Shown here piece after piece: positions 38,698-50,408 of a DNA stretch of 64,000 nt. This DNA is from Bacteroidota bacterium. Its GTDB lineage: Bacteria; Bacteroidota; Bacteroidia; AKYH767-A; OLB10. How positions within the stretch are numbered: the stretch's first letter is position 1; the number at the start of each line of letters is the position of its first letter. Location of the stretch: NCBI GenBank assembly GCA_016714005.1, contig JADJOA010000014.1, forward strand, positions 868,001 to 932,000, read 5' to 3'. The position numbers and the translations under genes are program-made. Under the pieces are notes generated by a model that was given only the letters and a program-made list of their open reading frames with translations, made no database searches and had not been told where the DNA came from.

Positions 38698-40293
38698 ATG
38701 GCTATGTTCAAAAAACTGATTTTGCTTTTTGCTACTGCATTTGTTTTTAAAACATTGCCTGCCCAACAAAACGTTGTTTTAATTATTGCCGATGATTTGG
38801 GCACCGATTATTTATCGTTTTACGAAAATCATTTAGACACTGCCACCCTGCCCAATCTGCAACGCCTGCTGCCTAATGGTGTGCGGTTTAAAAATGCATG
38901 GGCAAACCCTTTGTGCTCACCCACACGGGCAGGCATACTCACAGGCAGGCACAGCTTCCGCACCGGTGTGGGCACGGCTGTAAAAAGCGGCACTGCCACA
39001 TTAAGCACATCAGAAATTACCATTCCGCAGTTGCTAAAAAATCTTTCGCAACAAAATATTGCAACAGCCAACATTGGCAAATGGCATTTGCATAATGCAA
39101 ACCCACCATCCAATTTATCTATACCCAACCTTATGGGTTACGATCATTACGAAGGTTTATTTACCGGTGCGTTAGCTGATTATTATAATTGGACTAAGAC
39201 CATTAACGGCACCAATGTTACCGTAGGCAATTACGCCACCACCGAAATTACCAACAATGCCATTTCGTGGATTAGTGCCAATCACACCTCTCCATTTTTT
39301 TTATGGCTTGCATACACTGCACCTCACACACCCTATCATTTGCCACCGGCAGGCATGTACACCAATACCACCTTAACAGGCACACCTGCGCACATCAATG
39401 ACAATAAGCGCGAATATTTTAAAGCCATGCTGGAGGCGTTAGATTTTCAGATAGGTCGCGTGCTCGATACATTACAGGCATTGCAACTGATGCAAAACAC
39501 CACCATAATTTTTGTTGGCGATAATGGCGATGACCAGCAAATAGCACAAACAGTAGGAGCGGGGCGCGCCAAAGGAAGTTTGTACCAGGCAGGTGTTTGC
39601 GTACCAATGATTATTTCTGGGCAGCAGGTGGTAAGCCCCAACCGCAGCAGTAATGCACTTGTAAGTACGCACGATTTGTTTGCAACCATTATTGAACTGA
39701 TGGGTTACACCAACTGGCAAAACCAAATTCCTGCTTCTACAACTGTTGACAGTAAATCTTTAATGCCTGTGGTGTTAAATCAAACCGACAGCATAGGTCC
39801 GTGGGCTTTTACCGAAGTGTTTGGTTCGGTAAGCACTGCCAACGGTAAAGCTATGCGCAACCAACAATATAAACTTATTGACTTTGACACCAGCGCACAA
39901 AAACTTTATTTCCTGCCAACAGACAGTAATGAAATAAGCGATCGCCTTATTGCCAACATGACAGCCACCGACAGCGCCAACTACACATACCTGTGTAACC
40001 AAATGGCATTGCTCACCGGGCAGTATCGTTTTTGCGATTTGCTCGGGACAAATATTGATGATGAAACCAAAACCGAAACAGCGTTGTTTGTTTATCCCAA
40101 CCCGTTTACCGCAAATATTAAATTGAGCAACAAAACAGGTGTAAAAACTTATGCTCTTATTAATGCAGTAGGGAAAATTATTTTTTCAGGCAATGATGTA
40201 GAGAGCCAAAATTTCAATTCGCTTGCAAGCGGAGTTTATTTTTTAAAAATGTACGGCAGCACCGAGCGTACTTTTAAATTGGTGAAGAAATAA
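38698..40293 (+). CDS. Secreted sulfatase (arylsulfatase family) with T9SS sorting domain
   Basis: 531 aa, intact. Signal peptide (1-22), then NVVLIIADDLGTDYL with metal-binding DD at 32-33, and the formylglycine motif NPLCSPTRAGILTGRHS with modifiable Cys73 (C-S-P-T-R). Also NIGKWHLHN, YTAPHTPYHLP, IFVGDNGDDQ and GRAKGSLYQAGVCVPM. The C-terminal 80 residues (FVYPNPFTANIKLSN ... LASGVYFLKMYG) are a type A T9SS domain. Cleaves sulfate esters outside the cell, probably from a polysaccharide; no maturase or other sulfatase is nearby. Confidence 0.9.
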   Translation: MAMFKKLILLFATAFVFKTLPAQQNVVLIIADDLGTDYLSFYENHLDTATLPNLQRLLPNGVRFKNAWANPLCSPTRAGILTGRHSFRTGVGTAVKSGTATLSTSEITIPQLLKNLSQQNIATANIGKWHLHNANPPSNLSIPNLMGYDHYEGLFTGALADYYNWTKTINGTNVTVGNYATTEITNNAISWISANHTSPFFLWLAYTAPHTPYHLPPAGMYTNTTLTGTPAHINDNKREYFKAMLEALDFQIGRVLDTLQALQLMQNTTIIFVGDNGDDQQIAQTVGAGRAKGSLYQAGVCVPMIISGQQVVSPNRSSNALVSTHDLFATIIELMGYTNWQNQIPASTTVDSKSLMPVVLNQTDSIGPWAFTEVFGSVSTANGKAMRNQQYKLIDFDTSAQKLYFLPTDSNEISDRLIANMTATDSANYTYLCNQMALLTGQYRFCDLLGTNIDDETKTETALFVYPNPFTANIKLSNKTGVKTYALINAVGKIIFSGNDVESQNFNSLASGVYFLKMYGSTERTFKLVKK

Positions 40294-40444
40294 AAGCAGT
40301 CAATTTGTGAAAATTTTAATGCGAAGTGCTTTAATTCCTTTTAAAATCTGTAAATCTGTGTCTAAAAACCTTAAGAGTGTTACGTTGGTAATCGTGTATG
40401 ATGCAATAAATAATAATTGAACCGCATATTGGTTTAGATAAAAA

Positions 40445-43400
40445 TTAAAAACCTAAACTACCGGTATTTGACCTGCCAATAATTTCTCTTACCTGTGCAT
40501 CGCTTTTGTTTTCAAACGCTCTGAAACGATAACGTAAGCTGGCAACATCTGTTTCTTTTAGTGCAGCAGGTGCAAGCTCCACTACTGCTATCTCCATACG
40601 ATTTTGTTTTTCCTGCGAAACAGGTAGCACTAAATTTTCTTTTGTATTTGTTTTTGCAGCACTTGACTGTGCAGTGCGTTGTTGTTCTTCTTCAACTTTT
40701 TCTAAAGGTAATTTCACTATTACTTTTCCGGTTCTGCCTGTAACAGCAAGTGTTTCTTTTTTAACAGCAAGCGTTATAGGTTTAATTTCTTTTGGCGTTA
40801 TGGTAGCAATTGCACTTTCAAATCTTCTTACATTTTCTTCCGCAACTGGTTCAGGTAAAGATTTTATGTAGTTTACTTTGCCTGCTCTATCTTTTACAAT
40901 TACCGTTGCCATTTCTGTTTGATTATTGCCAACTGAGGAAATTGTTTTAGGTGCAATCATCCTAACATTTTCTGTCTTTTGATTTGCGGTGGTGTTGTTT
41001 GTTGCCACTTTGCTTTCATCAACATCCGGTTTAGGAGAAGGCAATGAAGCAATATAATTTGCTTTTCCGGTTTTGGCAGAAACTGCAAGATTCAATTCAG
41101 GTTGTTTAGCTTCTAACGGCTTTACAGATTTCATCTCTGCAAAAGCAACATCTTGTTGCAATACTTTTTGTGTATTTTCTACAGGTGTGGGTAATGATGC
41201 TATGTAGTTTGATTTGCCGGTTTTTTCCGCAGCAGCAAGGCTTAATTCAGGCTGCGTTGTTTCAAGTCGCTTTACAGTTTTTGTATCAATTAATATCAAT
41301 GCCGTTGGTCTAACTACTTCTTTGTTGACCGGATTACTTTCAGATTTACGTTCAACGTTATCCTCAGCTTTAACATCAGGCAAAGCCGCTATATAGTTTA
41401 CATTTCCAACGGCTGCATTTTTTATTAATCTTTAATGCAACATCATTTTTGTTTAATTCAATTTGCTTTTGCTTGATGGGTTCAGCTTTTAAAATATTTA
41501 AAGCTGCACGTTGGGTAATTTCTATTGGCTTGGCATTTTTATTATCAGCTAAAGGCGAAACAGAAATTTCTTTTTTGGCTTTATCATTCTCATCTAAAAT
41601 TTCGTAGCCAATAGGAGGTAAATCATTTATATATGTTGATTTGCCTGCGCGTTTTGCGGTGTTGCTAAGTGCAAGATCAACAAATGTTGTATTTAATATG
41701 CTGGCAGATTTTGTTTTAGCCGAAGCAATATTCAAATCATTTCTTTTAGAATTATTTTCTGTTGAATTATTGGTTCCTGAATTTCGCGGTGAGCTTTGTG
41801 TTTTCTGTTTTGACTTTTCTTTAGGCTGAGACTCTAAATCGGCAAGCGAAATGTTTTCAAGATTAAATGCCGGTGCATCTTGTTTTTTAACTTCTGCCTG
41901 TGTTGGCTGTACAACCGGTTTATTTTTTGATTCTTCTTTAGCCCATGATAAAATTTCTTTGTCTTCTTTTGGTTTAAGTGCAGCAGCTATTGCAAACTGT
42001 TCTGTTTTCCAGTTAACAGTTTTTTTAGCGTCTAATTTTGGAGAAGTAGCAGCAAGCAATGGTGTGCCTTGCGGAGTTACCTTGTTTATATGCTCACGTT
42101 TGGTTTCTTTTTAGATGCAGTAGGTAATGTAATAGTTGCTGTTGCTTGTGCCTTGCTTGTAACCTGCGTTTCTTTTGGTTTTGCCTGTGCAAATAAAAGC
42201 ATTGCATCTTCTGAGTAAGTATTTTTTATAGCAAGTCTTTCCTGTCCGTTGTTTTGTTTGTTGATTATTATTTCCTGCGTTACGGTTTTTTTATCGCGTC
42301 TCAAAATAAAATCGCCCAGTAATAAACTATATCCTACCACATCTATCTTGCAACCATAGCGGGCTGCTCCCGGAACTTTTATGCTATACTCACCAGTCTT
42401 GGAATCAACTCTTGCTTCGCCTAAGTTTTTCCAGTTTTGCTGATCATAAAAAATAATATTTACGTTAAACTCATTAGGCCTGTCGAAATTGAAAAACTTA
42501 CCTTTAATAAGTATGTAGCCGTCTGTAGGTTCGTTTTCATCAAATTTTAGTACACACACTTTTCCTTTTTCACAATCGCGTGTACTTGTTATGTAATTAG
42601 TCCTTTCAATGTTCGATGATGCGTATAGAAAATCATCGTAAGGACTGTTTATAGGTGCGCCTAAATTTTCAGGTTTGCCATAAGTGCCGGTTTCGGTATT
42701 GTACTCTATTTTAAAAATATCAAAACCGCCCATGCTCTGTGGCGATTTTGCACTAAAGTAAATCACTTTTCCATCCTTAGCTGCTGTGGGATTTATTTCA
42801 TCATACTTACTGTTTCCTTCCTTTAGCTTAAGTGCTTTATCCCACTTGTTTATTTTCTTATGAGATAACATAATGTCACTGCTTTGCTCTCCGTCTATCC
42901 CCCTGCTCGAATAATAAAGTTTGTTAGACCCGGCATCTAAATACAAATATTGTTTTTCATTTCTTTTTTTATCAGCACCTGATTTGTAATCATCAGTCAT
43001 TACTAAAATTTTTCCATCGCGCAAAGGGTCTAACTGATAAAGTGTTAGAAAATGATTTTCGTCAACAATCTTTTTATCGTTAATTAAATACCTGTCAGAT
43101 TTATCGGGAAGGTTTATTGCATTGCGGCACATTTGAATGTTAAGGTCAATTTCAAAATTTTGAAGTTGTTGAGGTGAGGCAATTTTTCTGAACTTCTCGT
43201 AAAAACTTATTGCCTCGGTAAAGTGATAAGTAAGATGGTAACAACGTGCGGTAATAGTTAACATCAGGAGGCGTAGTATTTTTAGCTGCAGCTTTTTCTA
43301 AATGAGCAATGGCATCGGCCACATTAACTCCGCGCATATAACGGCAAACTCCGTAGTAGTATGAGTATTTAACCTCAGCAGCGTTATTAGATAAAAGTTG

Positions 43401-43580
43401 CGCAAATAGTGGAAGTGCTTCGGTGTAGTTGGCGCTCTTAAAATGCTTGTCGGCAGCAGCAGCCACATCCTTCTCGTTGGTTTGAGCCGTTAAAGTTCCG
43501 GCTTGTACCACCAAGATTAGCAGAATAATTATTTTATTTTTTTTCTCATCCTGTATAAACAGGTTGCTTGTGTTTCCCAT
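40445..43580 (-). CDS. PorE-like TPR/PD40 protein with an unrecognised C-terminal repeat, frameshifted
   Basis: About 1040 aa once breaks near 43250, 42085 and 41415 are bridged. Signal region (TLTAQ), TPR-like helices (residues 35-150: AAADKHFKSANYTEALPLF), PD40-type propeller (GKVIYFSAKSPQSMGGFDIF; RTNYITSTRDC), a CarboxypepD_reg-like beta domain (YILIKGKFFNFDRPNEFNV ... TGEYSIKVPG). This order is that of PorE, a T9SS component, but the peptidoglycan-binding OmpA domain is missing. Instead about 500 residues of Lys/Glu/Ala-rich sequence carry five or six copies of TGK.NYI.SLP.P. Possibly an envelope scaffold; function unknown. Confidence 0.7.
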
Positions 43581-43755
43581 TTATACTTTGAATATTTAAA
43601 AATGTTTCAAACCCGGCAAAAGCGGGTAGGTGAGGTATTAATCTGACTTGTCAGTCTATTTAAATTCTAAAAATAATTATTACTGTATAAAAAAACTTTA
43701 GTTAAGCAACTATAGTAAATAATATTAAGGATTAAAAATTTTGAAGTGAAAACTA

Positions 43756-44277
43756 TTAGCTAACGTTGTCTAACATTCCGTTTGGGTTTTCCTTTTTTAA
43801 TACAGCAGCAATAATTAATGAAAGTAGGGCTGCGCCTATCATCATGCCTAAAAAACTCCATATTGCCATCATTTCCGCATTCATCCATGAACTACTCATT
43901 GCAGTAATTTGTTCTATCTGCTCTTCGCTCATACCTTGTTTTTCGTACTCCGCTATCTGAATGTCTTTTATCACATCAATAAGTTCGGGGTTAATAAATT
44001 TGAAATAGAAAAAACTGAACACGCTGTATATAACCCAGGTAATAAGAGATGTAAGCATAGCTACACCGTATGCTTTCCCGAAGGAAATAAATCCTCCACC
44101 GGCATTTTTTCTTTCAATAACAGCTCCACGCAGGGTGTAAATCATAATACCCAGCATAACAATGTAGCCTGGATATTTCATGGTGTCTATTTTGTCGTTA
44201 CCCATGATATACCCTATCAACGACCAAATAATAATAGCGCCTGCGCCTATTAATCCAAATTTTACATGTGGTTTCAT
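43756..44277 (-). CDS. DUF4199 family membrane protein
   Basis: 173 aa, four membrane helices; FGLIGAGAIIIWSLIGYIMG, the central GGGFISFGKAYGVAMLTSLI and WSFLGMMIGAALLSLIIAAV are the DUF4199 pattern (Bacteroidota). The loop between helices 3 and 4 has YEKQGMSEEQIEQITA. Function unknown in the literature I know. Intact. Confidence 0.85.
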   Translation of the reverse strand: MKPHVKFGLIGAGAIIIWSLIGYIMGNDKIDTMKYPGYIVMLGIMIYTLRGAVIERKNAGGGFISFGKAYGVAMLTSLITWVIYSVFSFFYFKFINPELIDVIKDIQIAEYEKQGMSEEQIEQITAMSSSWMNAEMMAIWSFLGMMIGAALLSLIIAAVLKKENPNGMLDNVS

Positions 44278-44337
44278 TGCTTTAAATATTTGTTTGATTA
44301 AAATTAGTTTTTGATTGAATGCCGTAAAAATAATTTT

Positions 44338-45475
44338 TTAAAAATCATTTACCACCATTTGCGCAGCTTCTTCGCCAATTAATGTACCAATGGCAACTCC
44401 CATTCCTCCCATACGCACTGCGCAATACACATTAGGCTCTAATTTTTTTACAATGGTTGTTTTGCTGTTGCCCAACCCCATAATGCCGCTCCAGGTTTGG
44501 TCTATATTGTAGTTTAAACCGGGTGCAATGGTGGTTTTTAAAAGTTCTTTAAGCCGGTTTTGTATTTGTTCTGTAAGTGACATTTCATAGGTGGTTTCGC
44601 CTTTAAAATCAAGATTTCTTCCGCCACCAAATAAAATTCTGTCACCTACATTTCTAAAGTAGTAATAACCTTTTCGTAGTGAAAGCAGCCTTTTAGTTTT
44701 AGTTCAGGAATAGGAGATGTAACCATTACTTGTGCTCGTGCAGGTGTAACTTCCGCATTTGGTAAAAGTTGTTTTGCGAAACCATTGTTACATACCAGCA
44801 ATTTTTTTGCTTCAAAGTTAAAATCGCTGCTTTCTCTTAGTACTACCCCATTGTCGCTATTTACAAAAGATTCAATTGTAATTCCATTAAGAATAACCAC
44901 CCCTGCGGCTTTTACTCTTTCAATAAGACTGTACATCATCTTACCAGTATCAATTTGCCCTTCAAGCCTGTTGCTTATCATGTGATTTATGCCTGCAAAA
45001 CCCATTGAAGATATTTTATCATCAACCACACTGTAGGTGTTTACTTCACCTGTAATTTTATACAAACTGTCATTAAAAAAATTTAATGCATTAGTGCATT
45101 CTTGAAACAATAACGAATCTGATGGTGTAAAAACTTCAAAGCCGCCCAAACCTTCATATTGAATATTTATATCACCCAATTTTTGCCTCAGCTTTAAAAG
45201 ACCGCGGTAACGTTTTTCTACTCTTGAAAAAGCTTCTTGCTCACTTTCACGGGTTAAATCATCAAGCAACTCGCTAATGCTTCCAAAGCAGGCAAAGCCT
45301 GCATTGCGTGTACTTGCACCGTAGGGCAAAAACTTCTTTCGAGAATTACAACGTTAATAGATGGGTTTAAAATTTTTATTTGCCATGCAGCGTTGAGTCC
45401 TACAATGCCACTGCCAATAATTGCTACATCAATATTGCTGAAAAAAGTTTGTTTCTCCCAATAGCTTAATCTCAT
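44338..45475 (-). CDS. FAD-dependent oxidoreductase (DAO family), frameshifted
   Basis: About 378 aa. Dinucleotide-binding VAIIGSGIVGLNAAWQI at residues 17-33, then PYGASTRNAGFACFGS, EKRYRGLLKLRQKLG, a FAD/substrate part GYYYFRNVGDRILFGGGRNL and the C-terminal GIMGLGNSKTTIV ... VYCAVRMGGMGVAIG. These mark glycine/D-amino-acid-oxidase-like flavoproteins. Breaks near 45310 and 44640. The ATG overlaps the stop of the FkbM methyltransferase gene (ATGA at 45472-45475). It probably oxidises an amine or amino acid; no substrate can be assigned. Confidence 0.85.
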
Positions 45476-46360
45476 TGAGGCTGATTTTTAGGGAGACAAT
45501 AAACAGACGCTTCTTCAAGGTTGTTTATTTCGCTTATTACAACCTCCTTTTCGTTGTCGGCATCGTACAATTCATAATTATGTGCCATTAAAATCTCAGC
45601 AAGTTCATTTGATGATGAGCCAGCACGAGTGAGTTTTTGATGGTTGATTTTTAAGAAAATAACGGGCATAAATCTATTGATGGTTTTTGCTGAACCTTTA
45701 ATTACGGCAGTTTCAAACCCTCTACATCTACATGAAGTAAAGAAATATCGGAATGGGTGTTATCTTTAAGTACCTCGTCTAAAGATATTGTAGTAAACTG
45801 AATTAGATTTTTAGTGTCATTAGTTGTTGTTGTAAAAAAGTTTAAGCCTGTATTTTGAGGATTTGGTTCATTTTAAAAAACTTTTTCCTTACCTTCTCCC
45901 AATGCCAGTTTATGAAGTATAATATTTTTTAAACCGTTGATAGATATATTACGGTTAGCTTTAAAAAAATTTTCTTCTGTAGGTTCAAAGCCGTACACTT
46001 TACCGGTTTTGCCTACTGCTTTGGCAATACGCAACAACGATTTTCCGTTGTTAACTCCAACATCAACAGCTACATCACCCGGGCTTAAAAAGAGAGCATA
46101 TTTTCTATCCAGTCATCAGCAAATCCGAAATATACATACCAGTCAAAAAAATTACTGATGTCTAATTCAAAACGCAACCCATTGCGTTTAACTTTCCTGA
46201 AAGTGGTTTTTTTATACTGATAATAGTTTGGAACCATTTTGCTTCTTACACAAAAGGGATCTTTGCCAATAGTGGTATTTACCAGAATGTTTTCAAGCAA
46301 TCTTATCTTAAACAACCTCCTGCAAAAGTTAAAAAAGTATGTTTTTAAAGACTGGGACAT
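45472..46360 (-). CDS. FkbM family SAM-dependent methyltransferase, heavily frameshifted
   Basis: About 295 aa reconstructed across four or five breaks between 46100 and 45690. Pieces in order: NGLRFELDISNFFDWYVYFG (the usual N-terminal part before the motif), KPGDVAVDVGVNNGKSLLRI (SAM site), GKVYGFEPTEENF, NIILHKLALGEG, LDEVL...HVDVEGFETAVIKGS and PVIFLKINHQ at the end. FkbM enzymes methylate sugars or natural products. Lies between a LysE exporter (upstream) and a FAD oxidase (coupled). Confidence 0.82.
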
Positions 46361-46466
46361 GTTTTGGTTTTGAAGTTGACTTGTAGTTATTGGTTATTTT
46401 TCTTTTTAAATCGTGCTTAGTACCCTAATAAAACAGGTATTGAAAGAATATGCTTCATTGTCATAA

Positions 46467-47089
46467 TTAATTGCAAACAGATTTTATAAATGTAACAATA
46501 GCAAAAATAATTAATGCAATTCCGGTAATTCTGTTTAACCACAATAAAAAATTGGCAGTTACAAACTGTTTAATTTTTTGAGCTACATAAGCTTTTAATA
46601 AATCTGTAGCAAATACAGTAGCTAAAATTACACCATAAAATACAAGCAGGTGTGTAGGAGTATAATCAGATTTAAGACTAACAGTGCCCGAAACACCAAT
46701 CCAAAAAACAGCACCGAAGGATTCATGGAATTGAGCATAAAACCTTTTGCAATAAACAGCCATGCACCTTTAACCTTTTCATTTACCTGAATTGCCTCGG
46801 CAGGAATAGTTTGTTTTTTTACAACTATTCCAATTCCGAATATCAGAATTATAAGCGATGCCACTATTCCAGCCACATCTCGGTGATTATTTATTACAAG
46901 AACAATATTACTTCCAAAGTATGCAACAAAAATAAAGAGCGCATCGCTGAGCATTACTCCGGTTGCCACCTGTGCAGCATAATTAAATCCGCGATGAAGG
47001 CTAGTATTGATGATGAGAAAAAATACCGGTCCAATTAAAAGGGCTACTATCAAACCTAAAAGTATTCCATTTAGAACCGGATCAAGCAA
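46467..47089 (-). CDS. LysE family amino-acid exporter-like protein, frameshifted
   Basis: About 207 aa, six membrane helices. The N-terminal GILLGLIVALLIGPVFFLII and GVMLSDALFIFVAYF fit the RhtB/LysE family, as does GFMLNSMNPSVLFF (N-P kink). The break near 46690 splits it; the second frame continues FWIGVSGTVSL...VFATDLLKAYVAQKIKQF. Starts 12 nt after the GH3 gene stop. The exported solute is unknown. Confidence 0.8.
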
Positions 47090-47101
47090 GCTACTTTGAT
47101 T

Positions 47102-48653
47102 TTATTTTTTTAGTGATACTTGGGTTTCGTTTTTTTGTAATTCAACAAACGATTCCCATTCTTCAAACATTTTATTTTTCATTACGCGCGGAAATTTATT
47201 TTGCGCACCCATTTTCCCTTTGCTTTCAAGCCATTTATAAAACCACTTTATCGGGATAACGTCAACAATAATTTCTTTCAATGCACTTGAGCGTTCAACG
47301 CGGTAATCATCATTAAGTATTTTTAATTTTTCATCAAGTTTTTCTTTCAATTCATCAGCGTTAACTTCATTGTCGGTTCCAATAAACCATTTATGTGCAA
47401 ACAAAGTTCCGTAAGGAATTCCTGCAACACTAAATTCGTTAATGATAATGTTCAATTCATCGCTCACTAATTCTATTGCGCGGTTCATATTGTCAACACT
47501 CAAGTGTTCGCCACATAAACTCAAAAAATGTTTTGTTCTTCCAACAATATTTATTTCGCATTTTTTTGCATTGGTAAAAGTGACAATATCACCAATGAGG
47601 TAGCGCCATGCACCAGCACATGTACTTAGTAAAATGGCATATTGCTCGCCTTCTTTCACTTCATCAAGCAAAATTGTTTTAGGTTTCTTTTTAAGTTCTC
47701 CATCACTGTCAAAATTTTCCTCATTAAATGGAATAAACTCAAAAAATATTCCGTTGTTAGTAACCAACTTCATGCTTCTGTTTTCAGGTTTGTCCTGAAA
47801 AGCAATAAATCCTTCGGAGGCAAGATAGGTTTCAATGTAAACGAGCGGCTTTCCTAGTAACGATTCAAATCCTTTTTGTAAGGCTCAAATGAAACACCAC
47901 CATGCACATAAATTTGTAGGTTAGGCCATATTTCATGAATATGTTTTACATTGTAATGAGCAATAACTTTTTCAATTAATAATTGCACCCATGCAGGTAC
48001 GCCAACCACAATGCCTATATCCCGGTTTTTGCTTTCAGTACAATTTCTTCTAACTTGGAATTCCAATCTTTTCGCTTCGAAATTTTTTTGCCGGGCTTGT
48101 AAAAGTGCTGGAACCAAAACGGAAGTTGCGATGCAGTAATCCCACTCAAATCACCTTCAAAATAACTTCCATGCTGATTTAGATGTGTACTTCCTCCAAG
48201 CATTAAAATGCCTTTTTGAAAAAGAGAATTTGGTAAGTTGTATTTTGCAAGGGAAATGATTTGACGAATACTGGTTTTTTGAATGGCACGGGTCATTTCT
48301 TTTGTTACCGGAATGTGCTTGCTTGATGAACCCGATGTGCCAGAACTCAATGCAAAATATTTAACCTTACCGGGCCAGCAAACATCTTCCTGCTCATGTA
48401 AACACTTATTCCACCATTGATTAAAAATACTGTTGTAATCGTGTACAGGAACAACTGCTCTGAACTTGTTTAAAAAATTACTACTTGTAACCAAGCCCGG
48501 AAAGTTATAAGCTTCGCCAAATAATGTAAACTGAGACTTTCGCAGCAGATGTTTTAAAACACGTTTTTGTTGCCGCATGGGCGAAAAAGGTTTTATATCA
48601 AAAGCTTCTCTAAACTCTATACCTGCTTTTATTATTCGTCCTAACAATGGCAT
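47102..48653 (-). CDS. GH3 family acyl-acid-amido synthetase-like protein, frameshifted
   Basis: About 510 aa. Features of the GH3 (plant auxin-responsive) adenylating enzyme fold: FALSSGTSGSSSKHIPVT (ATP P-loop), LMLGGSTHLNQ, LQIYVHGGVSFEPYK, LSTCAGAWRYLIGDIV (nucleotide-binding YxxGD), NIVGRTKHFLSLCGEHLS. Breaks near 48060 and 47860-47790. GH3 proteins join carboxylic acids to amino acids via acyl-AMP; bacterial members are common in Bacteroidota but without assigned substrates. Presumably transcribed with LysE, FkbM and the FAD oxidase downstream. Confidence 0.88.
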
Positions 48654-48896
48654 CGTTACCTGTTCAATTGCTTTATGGTTGAGGGTAAAAATAAAAAATA
48701 TGTAATAAAATAATAGGGTTCATCTTTATCTGCTTCTTAAAAACATAGCCTTACTGAAAAGTTTATTTTATAAACCAAGCTATATTCAAACTTTAAATGT
48801 TAGCTTTTAGAAGGAGCGAGATGTAAAATAAACTTATAAGGAATTAATTTTTATTTTGCTGTTGATTATTACATTCAAAGCTAACTGTACATGGAA

Positions 48897-50345
48897 TTAA
48901 AATTTTATACAAACATTTTTCTCTTCTGTAAAAAACTTCAGTGCTTCAAATCCGCCTTCGCGACCCACCCCGGAATTTTTAATGCCGCCAAATGGTGTGC
49001 GTAAATCGCGCAACAGCCAGCAGTTAATCCAGATGATGCCGCTGTGCAATTGCGCAGCAATACGATGAGCGCGGTTCAGGTTTTCAGTAAAAATTGTTGC
49101 TGCCAAACCATACTGTGTTGCATTGGCATATTGCAAAACTTCTTCTTCGGTTTCAAATGGTGTGAGTGTAACTACAGGGCCAAAAATTTCTTCCATGTTG
49201 GTGCGGCAGTTGTATGACAATCCTTCAATTACAGTAGGCTCAATAAAGTAACCTTCTGCATTTTCTCCAGATGGTTTCATCCTGTTGCCTCCGCACAAAA
49301 TTTTTCCACCTTCTTGTTTTGCCAATTCAATGTATGAAAGAACTTTTTCCATGTGTGGTTTAGAAACGATGGCGCCCATCCTGCTATCTTCATTCAGTGG
49401 GTTGCCAACTTTTAAAGTTGAAACACGTTTGAGAAATGCTTCTTTAAATTTTTCATACAAATGCTTCTCAATAAAAATGCGCGACCCACACAAACAAATT
49501 TCACCCTGGTTGCTGAAAGCTGCAGTTACTGACGTTTTAACAGTTTCATCAAAATTGCAATCTGCAAAAACAAGATTAGGGTTTTTGCCCCCCAATTCAA
49601 GTGAAAGTTTTTTAAACATGGGTGCTGCAGTTTTTGCAATCCACTCACCGGTTTTTGTCCCCCCGGTAAAACTTATGGCAGGAATTTTTGGATGTGATAC
49701 AATAGCAGCACCTGCTTTAGTTCCCAGTCCATGCACAATATTTAAAACACCTTTGGGCAATCCGGCTTCTATGCACAATTCTGATAGCAGGTAAGAAGTC
49801 ATGGGCGTTACCTCAGTTGGTTTTGCGATAACACAATTGCCCGAAGCAAGCGCTGGAGCAATTTTCCATGTAAATAAATATAAAGGCAGGTTCCAGGGAG
49901 AGATGCAACCTGCAATGCCTATGGGTTGACGCAAAGTATAATTGATGGCAGTGTTTTCCATTGCATGTGCTTCGGTTGCTAAGTGTATGGCTCCCGTTGC
50001 ATAAAAATGAAAGTTAGCAGCGGCACGTGGTATGTCAACAGCTTTAGCAAGAGAAACAGGTTTGCCATTATCAATGCTTTCTGCCAAAGCCAGTTTATCA
50101 AGATTTTTTTCTATGAGTGCAGAAATTTTTAGAAGTATATCAGAACGTTTTGCAACGGGCATATTGCTCCAAGCAGGAAAAGCAGCTGTTGCAGCATCAA
50201 CAGCCACTTGAACATCTCTTTCATCAGAATCGGGAATCAAAGAATAAACCTTTCCTGTAGCAGGATTATAGTTGTTTAAATAACTGTTTGATGCTGGAGC
50301 GATTAATTCTCCATTTATATAATTTAAAATTTTTGTAGGACTCAT
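48897..50345 (-). CDS. NAD(P)-dependent aldehyde dehydrogenase
   Basis: 482 aa, intact. Catalytic Glu250 in KLSLELGGKNPNLVF, catalytic Cys284 in NQGEICLCGSR, cofactor site SFTGGTKTGEWI, oxyanion Asn in SPWNLPLYLF, EIFGPVVTLTPF. The sequence type resembles semialdehyde dehydrogenases of the 2-hydroxymuconic type, but that specificity is only a guess. Oxidises an aldehyde to the acid. 63 nt downstream of the SPL-like radical SAM gene on the same strand. Confidence 0.92.
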   Translation of the reverse strand: MSPTKILNYINGELIAPASNSYLNNYNPATGKVYSLIPDSDERDVQVAVDAATAAFPAWSNMPVAKRSDILLKISALIEKNLDKLALAESIDNGKPVSLAKAVDIPRAAANFHFYATGAIHLATEAHAMENTAINYTLRQPIGIAGCISPWNLPLYLFTWKIAPALASGNCVIAKPTEVTPMTSYLLSELCIEAGLPKGVLNIVHGLGTKAGAAIVSHPKIPAISFTGGTKTGEWIAKTAAPMFKKLSLELGGKNPNLVFADCNFDETVKTSVTAAFSNQGEICLCGSRIFIEKHLYEKFKEAFLKRVSTLKVGNPLNEDSRMGAIVSKPHMEKVLSYIELAKQEGGKILCGGNRMKPSGENAEGYFIEPTVIEGLSYNCRTNMEEIFGPVVTLTPFETEEEVLQYANATQYGLAATIFTENLNRAHRIAAQLHSGIIWINCWLLRDLRTPFGGIKNSGVGREGGFEALKFFTEEKNVCIKF

Positions 50346-50408
50346 TTCTAGAATAAATTAATGCGGCTAAAATCGGATATTGGTTGTTACATGCAAAGTG
50401 ATACAAAA

